From NCBI GenBank assembly GCA_030686995.1, contig CM060709.1, positions 305,576,357 to 305,640,356 of the forward strand: 64,000 nucleotides of DNA, in the 5' to 3' direction. The notes beneath the pieces were generated by a model. The model did no database searches and was not told the origin of the DNA. It saw only the letters and a program-made list of their open reading frames with translations. Shown one piece after another: positions 46,448-57,362 of the stretch. The stretch's first letter is position 1. Every line of letters starts with the position of its first letter. The position numbers and the translations under genes are program-made. Source of the stretch: Artemisia argyi. Taxonomy: Eukaryota; Streptophyta; Magnoliopsida; Asterales; Asteraceae.

Positions 46448-47099
46448 CAGGGGCGGAGCTAAGTGTTAGCCACTTGTGGAACGTGCCACACATGGTTTTA
46501 GCCGATGAAGTATGATATATTTTTTGAAAAAATTTTAGTTCTGTGAAAGTTTATACGTATTTAGAGCTAGAGATGTACAAAATGAGTTAAAATTAACGAA
46601 GAAGAACATTGTTTTTGAGTTTTGAAGAAGAAGAAAGAAAAAAAGATAAGAAAGAAGATGATGAAAAATGATTTAACTTTTACAGTGTTTTATCCTTTTA
46701 TTAAGTTGGTACATGTGTCTTGGTTATTATATATTTGACTGCAGAGACATAGTCATAGACTTGTAGGGGTAGTTTTGGAGTTAAATTTGTTATAATTTAA
46801 ACTTTTAAAGTAACAAGAAAAATGGACCATAGTATGCAATATTACCAAACAGTGTAATTTAAAGTCACACAACTCCGTATTTCGTTATAAATAATTTGAT
46901 TATTCAATTACTTCATTACCAACAACGGTCATGCATGCATGAAAATCCCATCAATCCCGAGTAACAAATAATCCATGAGCTAAACTCCAAAAACAGTTAG
47001 TTTACTTAAGTCGGTGAACAACTAAAGCTAAGAATTATCTGTAAAACGAAGTCCCAAAAATCGTGTCACACATGGTTTAAAATCCTGAATCCGCCACTG
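46448..47099. mobile_element. hAT-type non-autonomous element (652 bp)
   Basis: Ends are CAGGGGCGGAG at left and TCCGCCACTG at right, giving an ~11-bp imperfect terminal inverted repeat. The flanks are AATGAAAA (46440-46447) and AATGGAAA (47100-47107), an 8-bp target duplication with one mismatch. There is no ORF. CACACATGGTTT recurs near both ends. Confidence 0.8.
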
Positions 47100-47107
47100 A
47101 ATGGAAA

Positions 47108-47738
47108 CTTATCATATTCATTAATTCGGTCTAAAGGTTGCTCTTTTAAACATGGTACAACTATATGTGAGAATTCAAAATTGTAAATTACTAAACCTTT
47201 TACACGAGTCGTTCTTATTTTTATAAACCGGTGTCTTCATTTGCATATCACAATAAACCGTGGTTGCTTTATAATTATAGAAGTTTTATTTAACATAATC
47301 CGATAATGATCATAATAATAACAACGACAATAGTACTAATAATATTAATAATTTTTTTAACATAAGCTCCGTGATGTGTTTGTTAACTTATTAAAAATCA
47401 CGAAAACCAAAAAAAATTACACTTAAATCTATAAATTGAATTTAAGATTAAATGCCTATATAAATTTTTTGATTTGATTGGAAATAATATTGCATATAAT
47501 GTTATTTTATATTTAACCATTATGGTTTTATACATTATCCTATCTTTTTCCAACTTTTTTTTACAATATAAAAACATACTTTATGAATTTTATTTATTGG
47601 AAATAAATATGACCCAATTTTGACTTTATTGGTTCAGGTTACTCAATTTTGTCACGTAACGTATCGAGTTATCGTATTAGTCCAATTTGATTTTTGTTAT
47701 GGAGTATTTAAAATAATTCAAAAATATCATCTTTTATT
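47108..47738. other. AT-rich spacer
   Basis: No gene or repeat recognised. Confidence 0.5.
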
Positions 47739-48125
47739 GAGTTTTGCTAACGAAAGCCTTAAGGGTTGTCGTTAAGGAAATAAGTTTTATTACAACACCA
47801 TTTATGAATGCTTTTGATTGGATTATAATTCTGAAAAAACTGAAGACAATTTAGGATAGAGCTTTGATATAGAGGCCTAATAAACATGCCTAATTGGTGG
47901 ACCTAATGCTTTAAATGCTTGTACAGTGCATGACTGTACAAGCATTTAAAGCATTAGGTCCACCAATTAGGCATGTTTATTAGGTCCACCAAACATTTCC
48001 CTTTAGGATATAGTGATTACACAAGTGACACTTGATTGTGATTGGTTGAATTTCATTCTTACAAACAATTGTAATAAAATATTGTCTTTTAATGACAACC
48101 CTTAGGGCTGTTGTTAGCAAAACCC
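47739..48125. mobile_element. Mutator-type MITE (387 bp) containing a perfect hairpin
   Basis: The ~37-bp terminal inverted repeats (GGGTTTTGCTAAC...AAGGGTTGTC) differ at a few places. The flanks TCTTTTATT (47730-47738) and TTTTTTATT (48126-48134) form a 9-bp duplication with one mismatch, as expected for Mutator-type elements. Confidence 0.75.
47876..47984. repeat. Perfect inverted repeat, 52-bp arms, 5-nt loop
   Basis: 47876-47927 is the exact reverse complement of 47933-47984, with loop GCATG. It lies in the middle of the MITE. A transcript would form a 52-bp perfect hairpin, a possible small-RNA source. Confidence 0.95.
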
Positions 48126-48372
48126 TTTTTTATTATATAGATTTTTTTTCAAAAGTATAAAAAAACACCATTTTTTCACACATTTTTGAAATTATATTAT
48201 CAAATTTAGATGTCGTCCTGCCTTGCTGAATCTTTTGACTACGCTACACTTATACATCGATCAATTCATGATACTAGTCACATTTTTAAGTAGAAGAGAG
48301 AACCTAAACAAAAAACGTTATATATATCTCTTGAAATTCAATCCGTTTGTAATTTCAAAAATAATAAATGTG

Positions 48373-48467
48373 ACCGTTGTAGAACGGTCAAAGAATGGAA
48401 AGCAATATATAAAATTTTAGCCATTTGTACTTTCACAAACAAAAAAATGTGACCGTTGTACAACGGT
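48373..48467. promoter_or_regulatory. Two palindromic CCGTT/AACGG sites
   Basis: ACCGTTGTACAACGGT at 48452-48467 is a perfect 16-bp palindrome. ACCGTTGTAGAACGGT at 48373-48388 differs at one base. They lie 79 bp apart, and the nearer is 16 bp upstream of a TATA box. AACGG is the core of plant MSA (mitosis-specific) elements and of MYB sites; a regulatory role is inference. Confidence 0.5.
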
Positions 48468-48482
48468 TCACCAAAATCTCTC

Positions 48483-48490
48483 TATATAAT
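48483..48490 (+). promoter_or_regulatory. TATA box candidate
   Basis: TATATAAT about 80 bp upstream of the first ATG of the candidate small ORF, directly downstream of the palindromic sites. Confidence 0.45.
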
Positions 48491-48564
48491 ATCTTTCTAT
48501 CATTGATATATACATATATATCTTTTCTTCTTAAATTTCGTCGGTGTTGGTCTTTTCTTTTCTT

Positions 48565-48768
48565 ATGGTTCATGCATATCTTTTTCAAGCTTTACCATTT
48601 TACTGCAAGATATGGAAGAATAAATCTTGCAACAGAAAATGTCTTTCATTCTTGGCCCAGAAAGTTTCTAAAGAAATTGATAATCATAAATATTATGAAA
48701 ATGGTCTTTTTGGGCGGGCGAGAGGTAGTCACTTCTGGGGAAACTCATGTACTAGAGTTCTCGTCTAG
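48565..48768 (+). CDS. Candidate small gene, 67 codons, unknown
   Basis: The first ATG after the TATA box (48565) opens a 67-codon frame starting MVHAYLFQALPFYCKIWKNK and ending at TAG. The product would be basic, with a hydrophobic N-terminus and the Cys/Lys-rich stretch KSCNRKCLSFLAQKVSKEI. I do not recognise a family. An overlapping 149-codon frame (48425-48874) starts upstream of the TATA box and is less likely to be transcribed from it. This is the only gene-like unit in the window not belonging to a transposon. Evidence is limited to promoter-like context and length, so it may be spurious. Confidence 0.3.
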   Translation: MVHAYLFQALPFYCKIWKNKSCNRKCLSFLAQKVSKEIDNHKYYENGLFGRARGSHFWGNSCTRVLV

Positions 48769-48874
48769 TGAACATGAGGGGCTTAAAGAAGTTTCATCAC
48801 ACCATACTCATGTAAAGTTATTTCTATGCCCAACTTTAGAGGAGGATAGGCATGTCCACCACAATTTACAGTGA

Positions 48875-49559
48875 GAATCCATATGTGGATTTGTTGTGAA
48901 TGAGAAAGCAGATATACAACTGCTCATAGTTTGAATTTTACTTTGATACTCCATAATCTGTGGTGTATGTCATCCGCATTGTGTAAAGGAATTTTTGGGT
49001 GTCTAATTCTTGATTTTTAGCACTTTGATTTTTTAGTGATATTGCATTAATTGTTATAGATATAGTGAATGTTACAAGTTCAGTTTTTAATATCTTGATT
49101 TTCTAGAAAGAATTACACTGATTTTTACAAGTTTAAATATTAATGTACTTTGATTGTTACATGTTTAGAGATCATTCCATAAAGCAAAGTGTGTAAACTG
49201 AAATCATTTAACATTTCTACAAATAAAAACACACATTCAAATGTTTTATATTAGTTTAGATAAGATAAATAAGTGTATTTACATATATTAAAAAAATAAA
49301 AAAAAATAGTGTATTTGATATAAAAGATGCAAATAAGAGAAAACACATGTTAAAAAAATATATAAGAAAACACATCCCACATAGAAAAGAAAGAAGAAAA
49401 AGAGAAAAATAAAGAGTTTATAAAACAAAGTCCAAAAATGAGGAAGTTTACCTTCAAGTAATATATAACTTATGAATATTAAGCTACAACTTGAATCTAA
49501 ATCATATTAGCTACATATATTTAAATTTTAAAATAATCTTAAAGTTATATAGATTAAGT
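48875..49559. other. AT-rich spacer
   Basis: No coding frame, element end or repeat pair recognised. Confidence 0.5.
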
Positions 49560-49740
49560 GTTGGCTTGTTAAGCTCGAGTAGCTTGTTCAGCTCGTCAAG
49601 CTCGACTAGCTCGTTCGCCTCGTGATAATAAACGAGTTTTCGAACAAGTTGAGCCAAATATTAGTTTTCGAAGCTCAACTCATCAAACTAGTTGAGCACT
49701 AATATTTGTTCGTGATCGACTCAAGCTCGTGAGGGTATTA
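49560..49740. repeat. AGCTCG-rich imperfect repeats
   Basis: Multiple near copies of (A/C)AGCTCG(A/T), TCGAACAAG and GTTGAGC in both orientations. This kind of sequence is common in dispersed plant repeats; the family is not identified. Confidence 0.5.
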
Positions 49741-49769
49741 AGCATCCTAATATGCATAATATTTGTTCA

Positions 49770-49905
49770 TACTCGGAGATCACCTGGTCCTAACATCCTT
49801 ATCGTACATTCGTACCCGGAGATCACCCAGCCCTAACATCATTATCGTATCCGGAGATCACTCGGTCCTAACATCATTATTGTACCCGGAGATCAGCCAG
49901 ATAAC
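49770..49905. repeat. Four tandem ~40-bp repeats
   Basis: CGGAGATCACC(C/T)GGTCCTAA followed by CATCATTATCGTA recurs four times with small changes. Confidence 0.8.
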
Positions 49906-50971
49906 CCTCTTGCATGATGCAATGCAGGTTCATATTTCACACCTGGCCACACTATTAAGCTTGTACTATATTCCGTTACTCACCTTTACATGAATGAAAG
50001 CTTTCAAATAATAATCATTCCTTGAACACCTAAACACATGATATATGCGTACACTCTATTAACACATAATCGGCTAAACACATAATTATAACATAGTCAA
50101 TGTGAACTACAATCATAAACAAAACTCATGAACTCATTAGCAACATATAATGATAATCAATAAACCTTAATTCATAAACTTTACCAAAATCTCAATATCA
50201 CTTCAAACTCTTAAACATCATATTTTAACTCTTAATCATTATAAGACATATCCAATCATTCTTAATTCAAAAATTCATACGAAAAACCCCAATTCATCAA
50301 AACTCATAACCTCATAATCTTGATATCTTTATAGCCATAAAATCATATATAAAACACATGTTAAGCATAAACCCTTTAAACTCCTAATTCATCTTCATGA
50401 TTAGCACACAAATAAACCACTTAACTTGATTTGGGAATAATTATAAGAACATCAATGAGCTCTTTGATCATCTTTTTGAAGAAGCCCGTTTTTCTTTAGT
50501 TCTTAATTATCTTGATTCTTAATTAAGACCGTAATATGATTAAGGATTCTTCATTGTGAATAAACTGGTAATCTCAGGCACCTCTCACAAATGATATGTA
50601 GCATTTAATCATTGTAACCTAATGATATGTAGCATTTAATCATTGTAACTTGTTATAACTAAGCTCTAAGGGCATAACGGTCATTTGTATTTCTTTTTTA
50701 TAATTTTTCACATTTAGTCCTTATGGCAAAACTGCATTATAATCCAAGTCCTATTTTGTCATCTTTAATTGCATCACAAGTCACATCTAACTTTAATGTA
50801 AACTCCATTAAAGCGAGACTTTTCTATTTATTCCACTAAAATACTTGACATGTCTACTAAAGTTAGTTATCGTACATATTTGGGTAAATGGGTATGGGTA
50901 ATCGGACGGGTATTACCAGAATCCGTCACTGAACTTGCACCCGCAACAAAGTTTTACCTAAACTTGCCCCT
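49906..50971. other. AT-rich spacer with a 30-bp tandem duplication
   Basis: AATGATATGTAGCATTTAAT followed by CATTGTAAC is duplicated at ~50589-50650. No gene recognised. Confidence 0.5.
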
Positions 50972-52254
50972 TGTAACAATTCGCAATTTCAGGTTAACTT
51001 TTATTCCCGAAAATATCACTATTCACTTTTTACTATTCACCTTTTACTATTCACTTTTCACTATTCATCTCAGAAATTTTTATTTCATATTCTCGTAAGT
51101 TAAACTATTTTAACGATAATCCGAGAGTTTGACGCTCGTCGGATCATTTCTGCAAAAATCACAAAGCCGTGTCCGAGATTTACTTTTAGGTTTAAACGTC
51201 CTTCCAGCATCCCGATATATCCATAAAACATTATAAACAATAGAAATATGATTTTCTTTCATTTTAGGACAATTCCAAAAGTTTCGGAATTTTACGTTTT
51301 TCAGTTCAGCGTTTTACGCGAATTACGCGTTTTAGACCCGTGTTTCCAGTTTTTAGCAGGGTTTTAGCACCCGATAGAACCTACCACTCATTTTATATTT
51401 TATTATGGAGTATATTGACATGTTTGACCATACTTTCAAGTTTCATATTTTTAGGATACCCGGTTTTACGTTTCGTGACTTAAAAACTTACGGTTAGCGA
51501 TTTACGGAGTCAAAACTAGCTACATACTTAGGATATTATCATCCAAAGACCATGACTACTCATCTAGTCACCCTTATCCTTGGAAAACCGACTTAGGAGG
51601 GGGGGGGAGTCACCATGTGGGGTTAAATCTTGACTTTAGCCATTAGATCTTACTTAATTACAACTTTGTCACCAAGTTATAGCACTTTCCTAGCAAGCTT
51701 CCTAACCTCCTCATTCATAGTATAAATACAAGCTCATTTGCTTCCTTTCTTCATCACCAAAAACGCCACAACATATGTACCTAGCACCATGATCCTTTGA
51801 TCTTCAATATACAAGTTACACTACAAAGTTCAATGTCTTAGTATTCTCTACCTAGTTCTTAAGTTTGTTTGGTGATTCCATGGTTGAATTAAGAGCTACA
51901 CAAGGTTACTAGGGCTGAAGTTAAATGGTTTTTACAAGGGTTATATCAAGGCTAGCAAGGGTTACAAGAGTTATGGTGAAGGGTTTACAAGCTTAGGTTT
52001 AGTGTCCTAGTTCCATACTTGACTTCCTTTCTTTAGAAAGCCAAAAGTTGTAAGCAAACCCTTATACACTTTCTTGCTCAATATCATTTCATGCTTATTA
52101 TGTTTCTTTCATGCTATATATGGTCTTTGTATTGTGTTCATGATGTTTAAAAATGGATAAAACAAGTATTGGTATACATATGTTAACTTATGGCAAGTAA
52201 ACAAGCAAACTAGTGATTTTTATGGAGAACCACGACCACAATAGTATAACTTTG
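50972..52254 (+). repeat. Element G 5' LTR, first part
   Basis: Nearly identical to 63023-64000 over the ~980 bases available. TATA box TATAAATA is at 51721-51728. A short CACTATTCA(C/T)TTTT minisatellite at 51015-51070 has one unit fewer than in the 3' LTR. A G-run is at ~51598-51608. Confidence 0.88.
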
Positions 52255-52728
52255 TGTTGATCCCAGTTGAGCTAATACGATCTTATATAGAAGTTAACTT
52301 AAACAAATACTTAAGCTTAAACGCGGAATATAAAAGCTTAACTTAAGAAGATTAAGAATTCTCTTTCAACACTTCAATATTATTAATACGAGCACTCAAC
52401 AATGCTAGGGTTTTACAACCTTGAAGTGAATAATAATACGTACATAATCTAACCCTAGGATCCTCCTTTTATAGGCCAAGGAGTCCTACTAGGTTTACAA
52501 TACCTTTCTCTACAAGATAAGAATAATCTAAATAGATATACTATACAAATAATCTATTCCATAATTATCCTATCGTATACAATGTTAATCCATCCAGCAG
52601 TAGTTTCACCAAGCAGTAGATTGTCTTCAGCAGCAGAGTCATTATACCAGCAGCAGTTTCATTGTAGCAGCAGTATTACTCAGCAGCAGTATCATTTAGC
52701 AGCAGTGTCACTTGATCAAAACCCAACA
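52255..52728 (-). repeat. Element H 3' LTR (474 bp)
   Basis: TGTTGATCCCAG...AAACCCAACA. TATA candidate CTATAAAAGG (minus) is at ~52469-52479. Seven (A/T)CTGCTGCT-type words lie in the first 130 bp of U3 (52593-52710). Confidence 0.95.
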
Positions 52729-52788
52729 ATCCTCCCCTAAACTTAATATTTATTTCTAAATATTCAAGTTTCTTCAAAGCTCAATTAA

Positions 52789-55700
52789 TCATTTGGAGGA
52801 TGCTTCCAAACACTTCAACTCTTGAAAATTCAGTTGATCAAATATCTTCTTATACTTTGACAGCAAATTGAATGCTTGATCATCAGAATCATAATCTTTC
52901 TGCAGCTTAAGTGTTTTGTCACCATTAACCATCTGATTGAAAATATTCCAGTATTTTACCACTGGATACTCTACTTCAGCTAGCATATACAAAGTAATAG
53001 GTCCAATTTCTAGCACATGAACTCCAGAATCTTGAAAGAGTCTCCATTTTCTTACTTTGTATTCTACTATCTCTGTCCATTCAGAATCATCCATTGAAGG
53101 TTCAAACATAAGTTTAAGAGCTCTCCACATAACATTATCAGAAGAAGTTAAGATATGATCAATTTGATCTACCTCATACTTTTTACCATCAAATTTCTTA
53201 GCTCCAAACTTTGCCTTGTATAACTTCCACAAGTCTTCAACATCCTCTCTATCAAAGTAGTGTAACATCTGTTGAAATCTAAGAAATCTATGAGTCTTAC
53301 CATCAGATCTCTGAACATCATGAAATGCTCCAATGTTAGTATCATACCCTGTAGTTACTTTGATAATAGGATACTTGATTCCTAATGGTTTAGCATCAAC
53401 CACTTCAGGATCTTCCATCTTTCCAACCACAGTATAACTCTTCAATTGTTCTTTTTGATGCTCAGAAGGAATGTGATCAAGACCATATTTAAACTCATCT
53501 CCTTCAGGCATAGAACTGCTTCCTTCTCCAATCTTTCTCTTCTTCTTTGCAACTGACTTATGAATAACACCTTTTCTTTTATCACCCTGCACAGAAGAAG
53601 TAGTCTTTGCTGCATCACTTTCAAGCTTTTCAACAACATTAGCTTCTTGAATCTGCTCTGCTTCAACTATCTTTTCAGGCACCAACTTCTTGTTCATCTG
53701 AGCAATTTGTTCCAAGTCCTCAGCACATCCCATAGAATAAAAAGTATCTGTTCTCTTCTTTGTTTGTTGATACAAATCAAAAACTTCTTTGTCAGAATAA
53801 GCTTTCAACTGCACCAATGTCCATCCACCCATATTCTTTAGATATCTTTCATATTCTTTCCTTTGCTGTTTAACTGTTGGACCTTTGAATACTTTAACTT
53901 TTCTTCTAGCAGCAGCATTTTCTTTTCTCTTATTAGAAGCAAAGTTACTATACCAAGATTGCACATTAAAATTTGGAACTTCATTTTCTTCAATGTTGAT
54001 CAGCTTGTTTAATTCAATATCAGCAGCAATTCTGATCTTTTCATCATCCCATTCATCATACATTCTTAAACCTTCAGCCTCTTTCTCAGCCAGCTGCTGA
54101 TCTTCCAAATTAAACACCTCTTGTGCTTTAATAGCAGCAGCTTCATCATGTTCAACTTGCAATGGCTTAGGCCAAGAATCAAAAGGTACATCAGTAAAAT
54201 CAATCCCTTTATACATCCACCTCTGAACATCAACTTGCTTGCCTTTACCCTTATCTGTGGAAGATGATATGATTGTCTTCTTTTGAGTAGCAGCAGGTTC
54301 TCTTATTGTTATTCCTTTTTGAGGTTTTCTTGTTGCTGATGTTATGTTAGTTGTTGTGATAGGTTGTGATGATGATTGAGTTGGTAACTGAGGTGTATGA
54401 GAGTCATCAGTAGTGTTCTTACTTAGCAAAACCATTGCCTCTGCAGCAGCATTATCCATAGATCCAGCAGCAGAGTCTTGTACTTCAGCAGTATTCACTA
54501 TTCTACTAGCAGCAGAACCATCAAAATTCTTAGCAGCAGAATTATGAATAGCAGTAGAGTCAGCAATAGCAGCATTTTCCACTGAATCTTCCAAAGTCTT
54601 TAACACATTACCCATCAACCCTGTTGCCTTCACTAGTTGCTCAGACTCCAAAGTTTTAAGAGTATCTACCACCTTTTCTTGTACAGCAACCACCTTTTCC
54701 ATAACAACTTCATTCCCAGACTTATCAGCAACCACAAAGCCTTCATCATTCTGAGGACTATCCACATTCATGTCATCAATCACTGGAACCTCCCCTGAAA
54801 CTATTCCAGCATCCATATCTTGAACATTATCAACTTTTTCAAGATTTACCTCCCCTGAATCCATGACAATCTCTTTCCTCCCCTGTTTGGAAGCATCCTC
54901 TTCCAAAGGAGTAGATGGTTCAGAAGAACTTACAACCTGATTAGTCCCCACATTCTTCAATCTTTTCAAGGAGGTTGAAGATCTTGATTTCTGGAAGCTC
55001 TTAATCTGTTTTCGCATTTTGATGATGACCTTGGCTTGACCAGCAACAACATCAGATAGATTAAGAACCTTATCTTCTAAAGACTCACATTTCAACCCCA
55101 AAGCGGTACAAGTAGCCGTCAATTCTTGTATAAGTTGCATTGTAGTCTCATCACTTCGACCTGTATTACCTGGTCCGAGAGGTGAATCACTGACATTGTC
55201 ATCATGTACAAGTGGATCCGTCAATTCATGAGTCAGTGGCCTGTCCTCATCACTTCGACCTGTGTGACCTGGTCCGAGAGGTGAATCTTGGGACAAAAAC
55301 TCAGTATCAAACCTAGTTTGATCATCTGAGCCCCCTATGTTTTCCATTTGGCTAGGGTTACCATCCTGAGAAGCAGATTCATAAGAATCCTTTTCTCTAG
55401 ATGTTGCCTTGGTTTGGGTCTTATTGATGTTATCACTATCCTGCTCTGCTACTAAGCTAGAAGCAGTAGTGACAGCCCTTGCCAACATGTCCTCTCCATC
55501 ACCTAGGACAGCCTCATCTGGTACAGCCATACTAACACTATCCTGAGGTAGATTAGTGTCCTTTTTGGTTTTCCTACGTGAATATTGTTTTGTAGGTTGT
55601 GTAACAGATGTAGTAACATTGGGTGTGTGATGGGAATCAGTGGGATTTCCTGATCCTTCACCCTGGTTGTTGTGCACAATTTGTTCCATGAAAGATGTAA

Positions 55701-56427
55701 GATTTGTATGTGCACCAGAAAAACCTTTGCCATGCTTAATCAAAAAGGTAAAAGTCCTTGAAGCCAATTTTGGAGCATCATATTCAGAAACATGTGTTCT
55801 TGTTTTGGAAATTTGTTTTTCAATAAAGATTTGAAGAAATCTTGGATATAGCAAATAAGAACCATCTTCAACACCTTTAAACAACCCAGCCAATATCATT
55901 TTTGAAAAATTAAATGGTTGACCTTTGCACAGACATATCATTGCAGAAGCAATGGTAGTACTGAACTCATGCCACCCAGATGTTTTAGGACTCAAACAAT
56001 GAAGGAATAGATGTACCAAAAACTTGTATTGAGGACAGAGGAGAGCTTTTTGAAATTTTAAATTTGTATGTTTCCCCTCATATCCCAATTCTTTTAAACC
56101 AGCAAAAATAGCATCATTGTCAAGGCAAGTGGTCTCTGTCTCATCATCTAAGAGAAGAAATTCCCTTATTGATGATTCAGTTACACGAACCTTTTGCCCA
56201 TCAACAAAAGCACTGACATGTTTTTCCCCATTCATAGTTTTGATTTTGGCAGTAAACCAAAACTGTTTGATGTAGGAAGCATATATAGTAGGGTTCACAG
56301 TGAGTGCATACCTAAGAGAAGTAGCATTCAAAAACTTTACCATGTCTGTGAAACCTTCAGGAACTAACTCTTCATTCAAAACGACCACACTGTTGTGTTG
56401 CTCAACCCAGGTACGTGATAGCTCCAT
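52789..56427 (-). CDS. Element H extra ORF, 1212 aa, retrotransposon-associated protein of unknown function
   Basis: ATG at 56427, uninterrupted. Residues ~1-240 form a conserved globular region (ALTVNPTIYASYIKQFW, CLSPKTSGWHEFSTTIASA, YPRFLQIFIEKQ). The middle (~250-740) is Ser/Ala/Asp-rich and probably disordered, with SAA repeats encoded by the dispersed motif. Residues ~750-960 are charged and helical, with a KKKRK nuclear-localisation-like cluster at ~961-965. The C-terminal domain (~1010-1170) reads DREDVEDLWKLYKAKFG and VMWRALKLMFEP. I recognise both end domains from the module that follows RNase H in many Anthemideae Copia polyproteins. There it is often labelled 'synaptobrevin, longin-like' or 'xylulose kinase-1' in databases, names I would not trust. 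Its intactness in a young element suggests it matters for transposition; the function is unknown. Confidence 0.8.
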   Translation of the reverse strand: MELSRTWVEQHNSVVVLNEELVPEGFTDMVKFLNATSLRYALTVNPTIYASYIKQFWFTAKIKTMNGEKHVSAFVDGQKVRVTESSIREFLLLDDETETTCLDNDAIFAGLKELGYEGKHTNLKFQKALLCPQYKFLVHLFLHCLSPKTSGWHEFSTTIASAMICLCKGQPFNFSKMILAGLFKGVEDGSYLLYPRFLQIFIEKQISKTRTHVSEYDAPKLASRTFTFLIKHGKGFSGAHTNLTSFMEQIVHNNQGEGSGNPTDSHHTPNVTTSVTQPTKQYSRRKTKKDTNLPQDSVSMAVPDEAVLGDGEDMLARAVTTASSLVAEQDSDNINKTQTKATSREKDSYESASQDGNPSQMENIGGSDDQTRFDTEFLSQDSPLGPGHTGRSDEDRPLTHELTDPLVHDDNVSDSPLGPGNTGRSDETTMQLIQELTATCTALGLKCESLEDKVLNLSDVVAGQAKVIIKMRKQIKSFQKSRSSTSLKRLKNVGTNQVVSSSEPSTPLEEDASKQGRKEIVMDSGEVNLEKVDNVQDMDAGIVSGEVPVIDDMNVDSPQNDEGFVVADKSGNEVVMEKVVAVQEKVVDTLKTLESEQLVKATGLMGNVLKTLEDSVENAAIADSTAIHNSAAKNFDGSAASRIVNTAEVQDSAAGSMDNAAAEAMVLLSKNTTDDSHTPQLPTQSSSQPITTTNITSATRKPQKGITIREPAATQKKTIISSSTDKGKGKQVDVQRWMYKGIDFTDVPFDSWPKPLQVEHDEAAAIKAQEVFNLEDQQLAEKEAEGLRMYDEWDDEKIRIAADIELNKLINIEENEVPNFNVQSWYSNFASNKRKENAAARRKVKVFKGPTVKQQRKEYERYLKNMGGWTLVQLKAYSDKEVFDLYQQTKKRTDTFYSMGCAEDLEQIAQMNKKLVPEKIVEAEQIQEANVVEKLESDAAKTTSSVQGDKRKGVIHKSVAKKKRKIGEGSSSMPEGDEFKYGLDHIPSEHQKEQLKSYTVVGKMEDPEVVDAKPLGIKYPIIKVTTGYDTNIGAFHDVQRSDGKTHRFLRFQQMLHYFDREDVEDLWKLYKAKFGAKKFDGKKYEVDQIDHILTSSDNVMWRALKLMFEPSMDDSEWTEIVEYKVRKWRLFQDSGVHVLEIGPITLYMLAEVEYPVVKYWNIFNQMVNGDKTLKLQKDYDSDDQAFNLLSKYKKIFDQLNFQELKCLEASSK

Positions 56428-56716
56428 GAATTAGGTTTAGAAAATTTGGGGATTTGTGATTCTTAGAATGATTAGGTGTAAGGGTTTGTGATAACTTCAA
56501 TTGAGAACATATAAAAACCAATTATGAAGAGCAATTAGGTTTTAAACGGATGGATGAAAGTTACACATAACACCCTCTTACTTACAACCATAGCAGCAGA
56601 ACAGTATCAGTCACAACTAGCAGCAGAGTGATAGAACTAGCAGCAGAGTGAACTGGAACTAGCAGCAGAGTTGACTATAGACCTTGGTCAACTATTCATA
56701 ACAATTAATGCACATA
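56428..56716 (-). other. Element H spacer with four tandem copies of the CTCTGCTGCTAG motif
   Basis: At ~56588-56672 the minus strand carries ACTCTGCTGCTAGTT-type words four times at ~22-bp spacing. The integrase core would start here in an autonomous relative, so this is the deletion or replacement junction. Confidence 0.75.
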
Positions 56717-57346
56717 TCACTCCGTAATCCCTATAAAACCGGCGAGTGTAGCAACTCTGTGTTGTTTACCCTTTTGACATGCAACACAAGTTTCACTGTT
56801 CTCAAAAGTCTTTGTAGGCATGCCTCTCACAAGATTGCCTTTCACCAATTTGTTCATAGTCTTGTAGTTCAGATGTCCCAGTCTTCTATGCCATAATTTG
56901 GACTCATCAATAGTTGCCTTTGCAATTAGACAAGTCAAAGCCCTCTTAGGAATAATATTCTTAATATGGTCACTGTATATATTTTCCTTTCTAGGGACCT
57001 TCAGTAACACAGATTTGTCATCTGGTAATTGAAAATCAGGAGAAAGAATCATACACTCAGTGTCTGTAAAAAGAACAAAATTCTTTTTGTCACACATTTG
57101 TGAGACACTAAAAAGGTTAAACTTAAGTCCTTTCACAAGAAACACCCTCTCAAAGTCCAAATTACCAGTCCTTAGAGTTCCAACACCAACAATCTTTCCA
57201 CCTTTTGGATCATTCCCAAAAGCTACATAACCACCATCAAAAACCTCAAGATCTTCAAGTTGAGATTCATCCCCAGTCATGTGTCCAGAGCATCCACTGT
57301 CAACAATAACCATATCCTTAAGCTCATCCAGTAGATTGACCTGCAC
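56717..57346 (-). CDS. Element H protease and integrase zinc-finger ORF (209 codons), truncated pol
   Basis: The frame begins at a GTG, so a start by frameshift or splicing from gag is likely. The catalytic D16-S17-G18 is in VIVDSGCSGHMTG. The GAG-pre-integrase zinc finger is complete: H153 and H158 in LWHRRLGHLN, C187 and C190 in CVACQKGKQH. Immediately afterwards the homology stops (RVATLAGFIGITE then stop), just where MDLFG of the integrase core would follow. The frame differs from gag, separated by a TGA and a possible acceptor ATGTGCAG at ~57340-57347. Confidence 0.85.
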   Translation of the reverse strand: MQVNLLDELKDMVIVDSGCSGHMTGDESQLEDLEVFDGGYVAFGNDPKGGKIVGVGTLRTGNLDFERVFLVKGLKFNLFSVSQMCDKKNFVLFTDTECMILSPDFQLPDDKSVLLKVPRKENIYSDHIKNIIPKRALTCLIAKATIDESKLWHRRLGHLNYKTMNKLVKGNLVRGMPTKTFENSETCVACQKGKQHRVATLAGFIGITE

Positions 57347-57362
57347 ATGAAAAATAGAGAAA

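Noticed and set aside
48425..48874. 149-codon plus ORF overlapping the candidate small gene
   Set aside because: Its start lies upstream of the TATA box, and the first ATG after the TATA box opens a different frame.
52789..56427. Calling the 1212-aa ORF a synaptobrevin or xylulose kinase
   Set aside because: Those labels seem to have spread through databases; I see neither a longin/SNARE motif nor a kinase motif in the residues.
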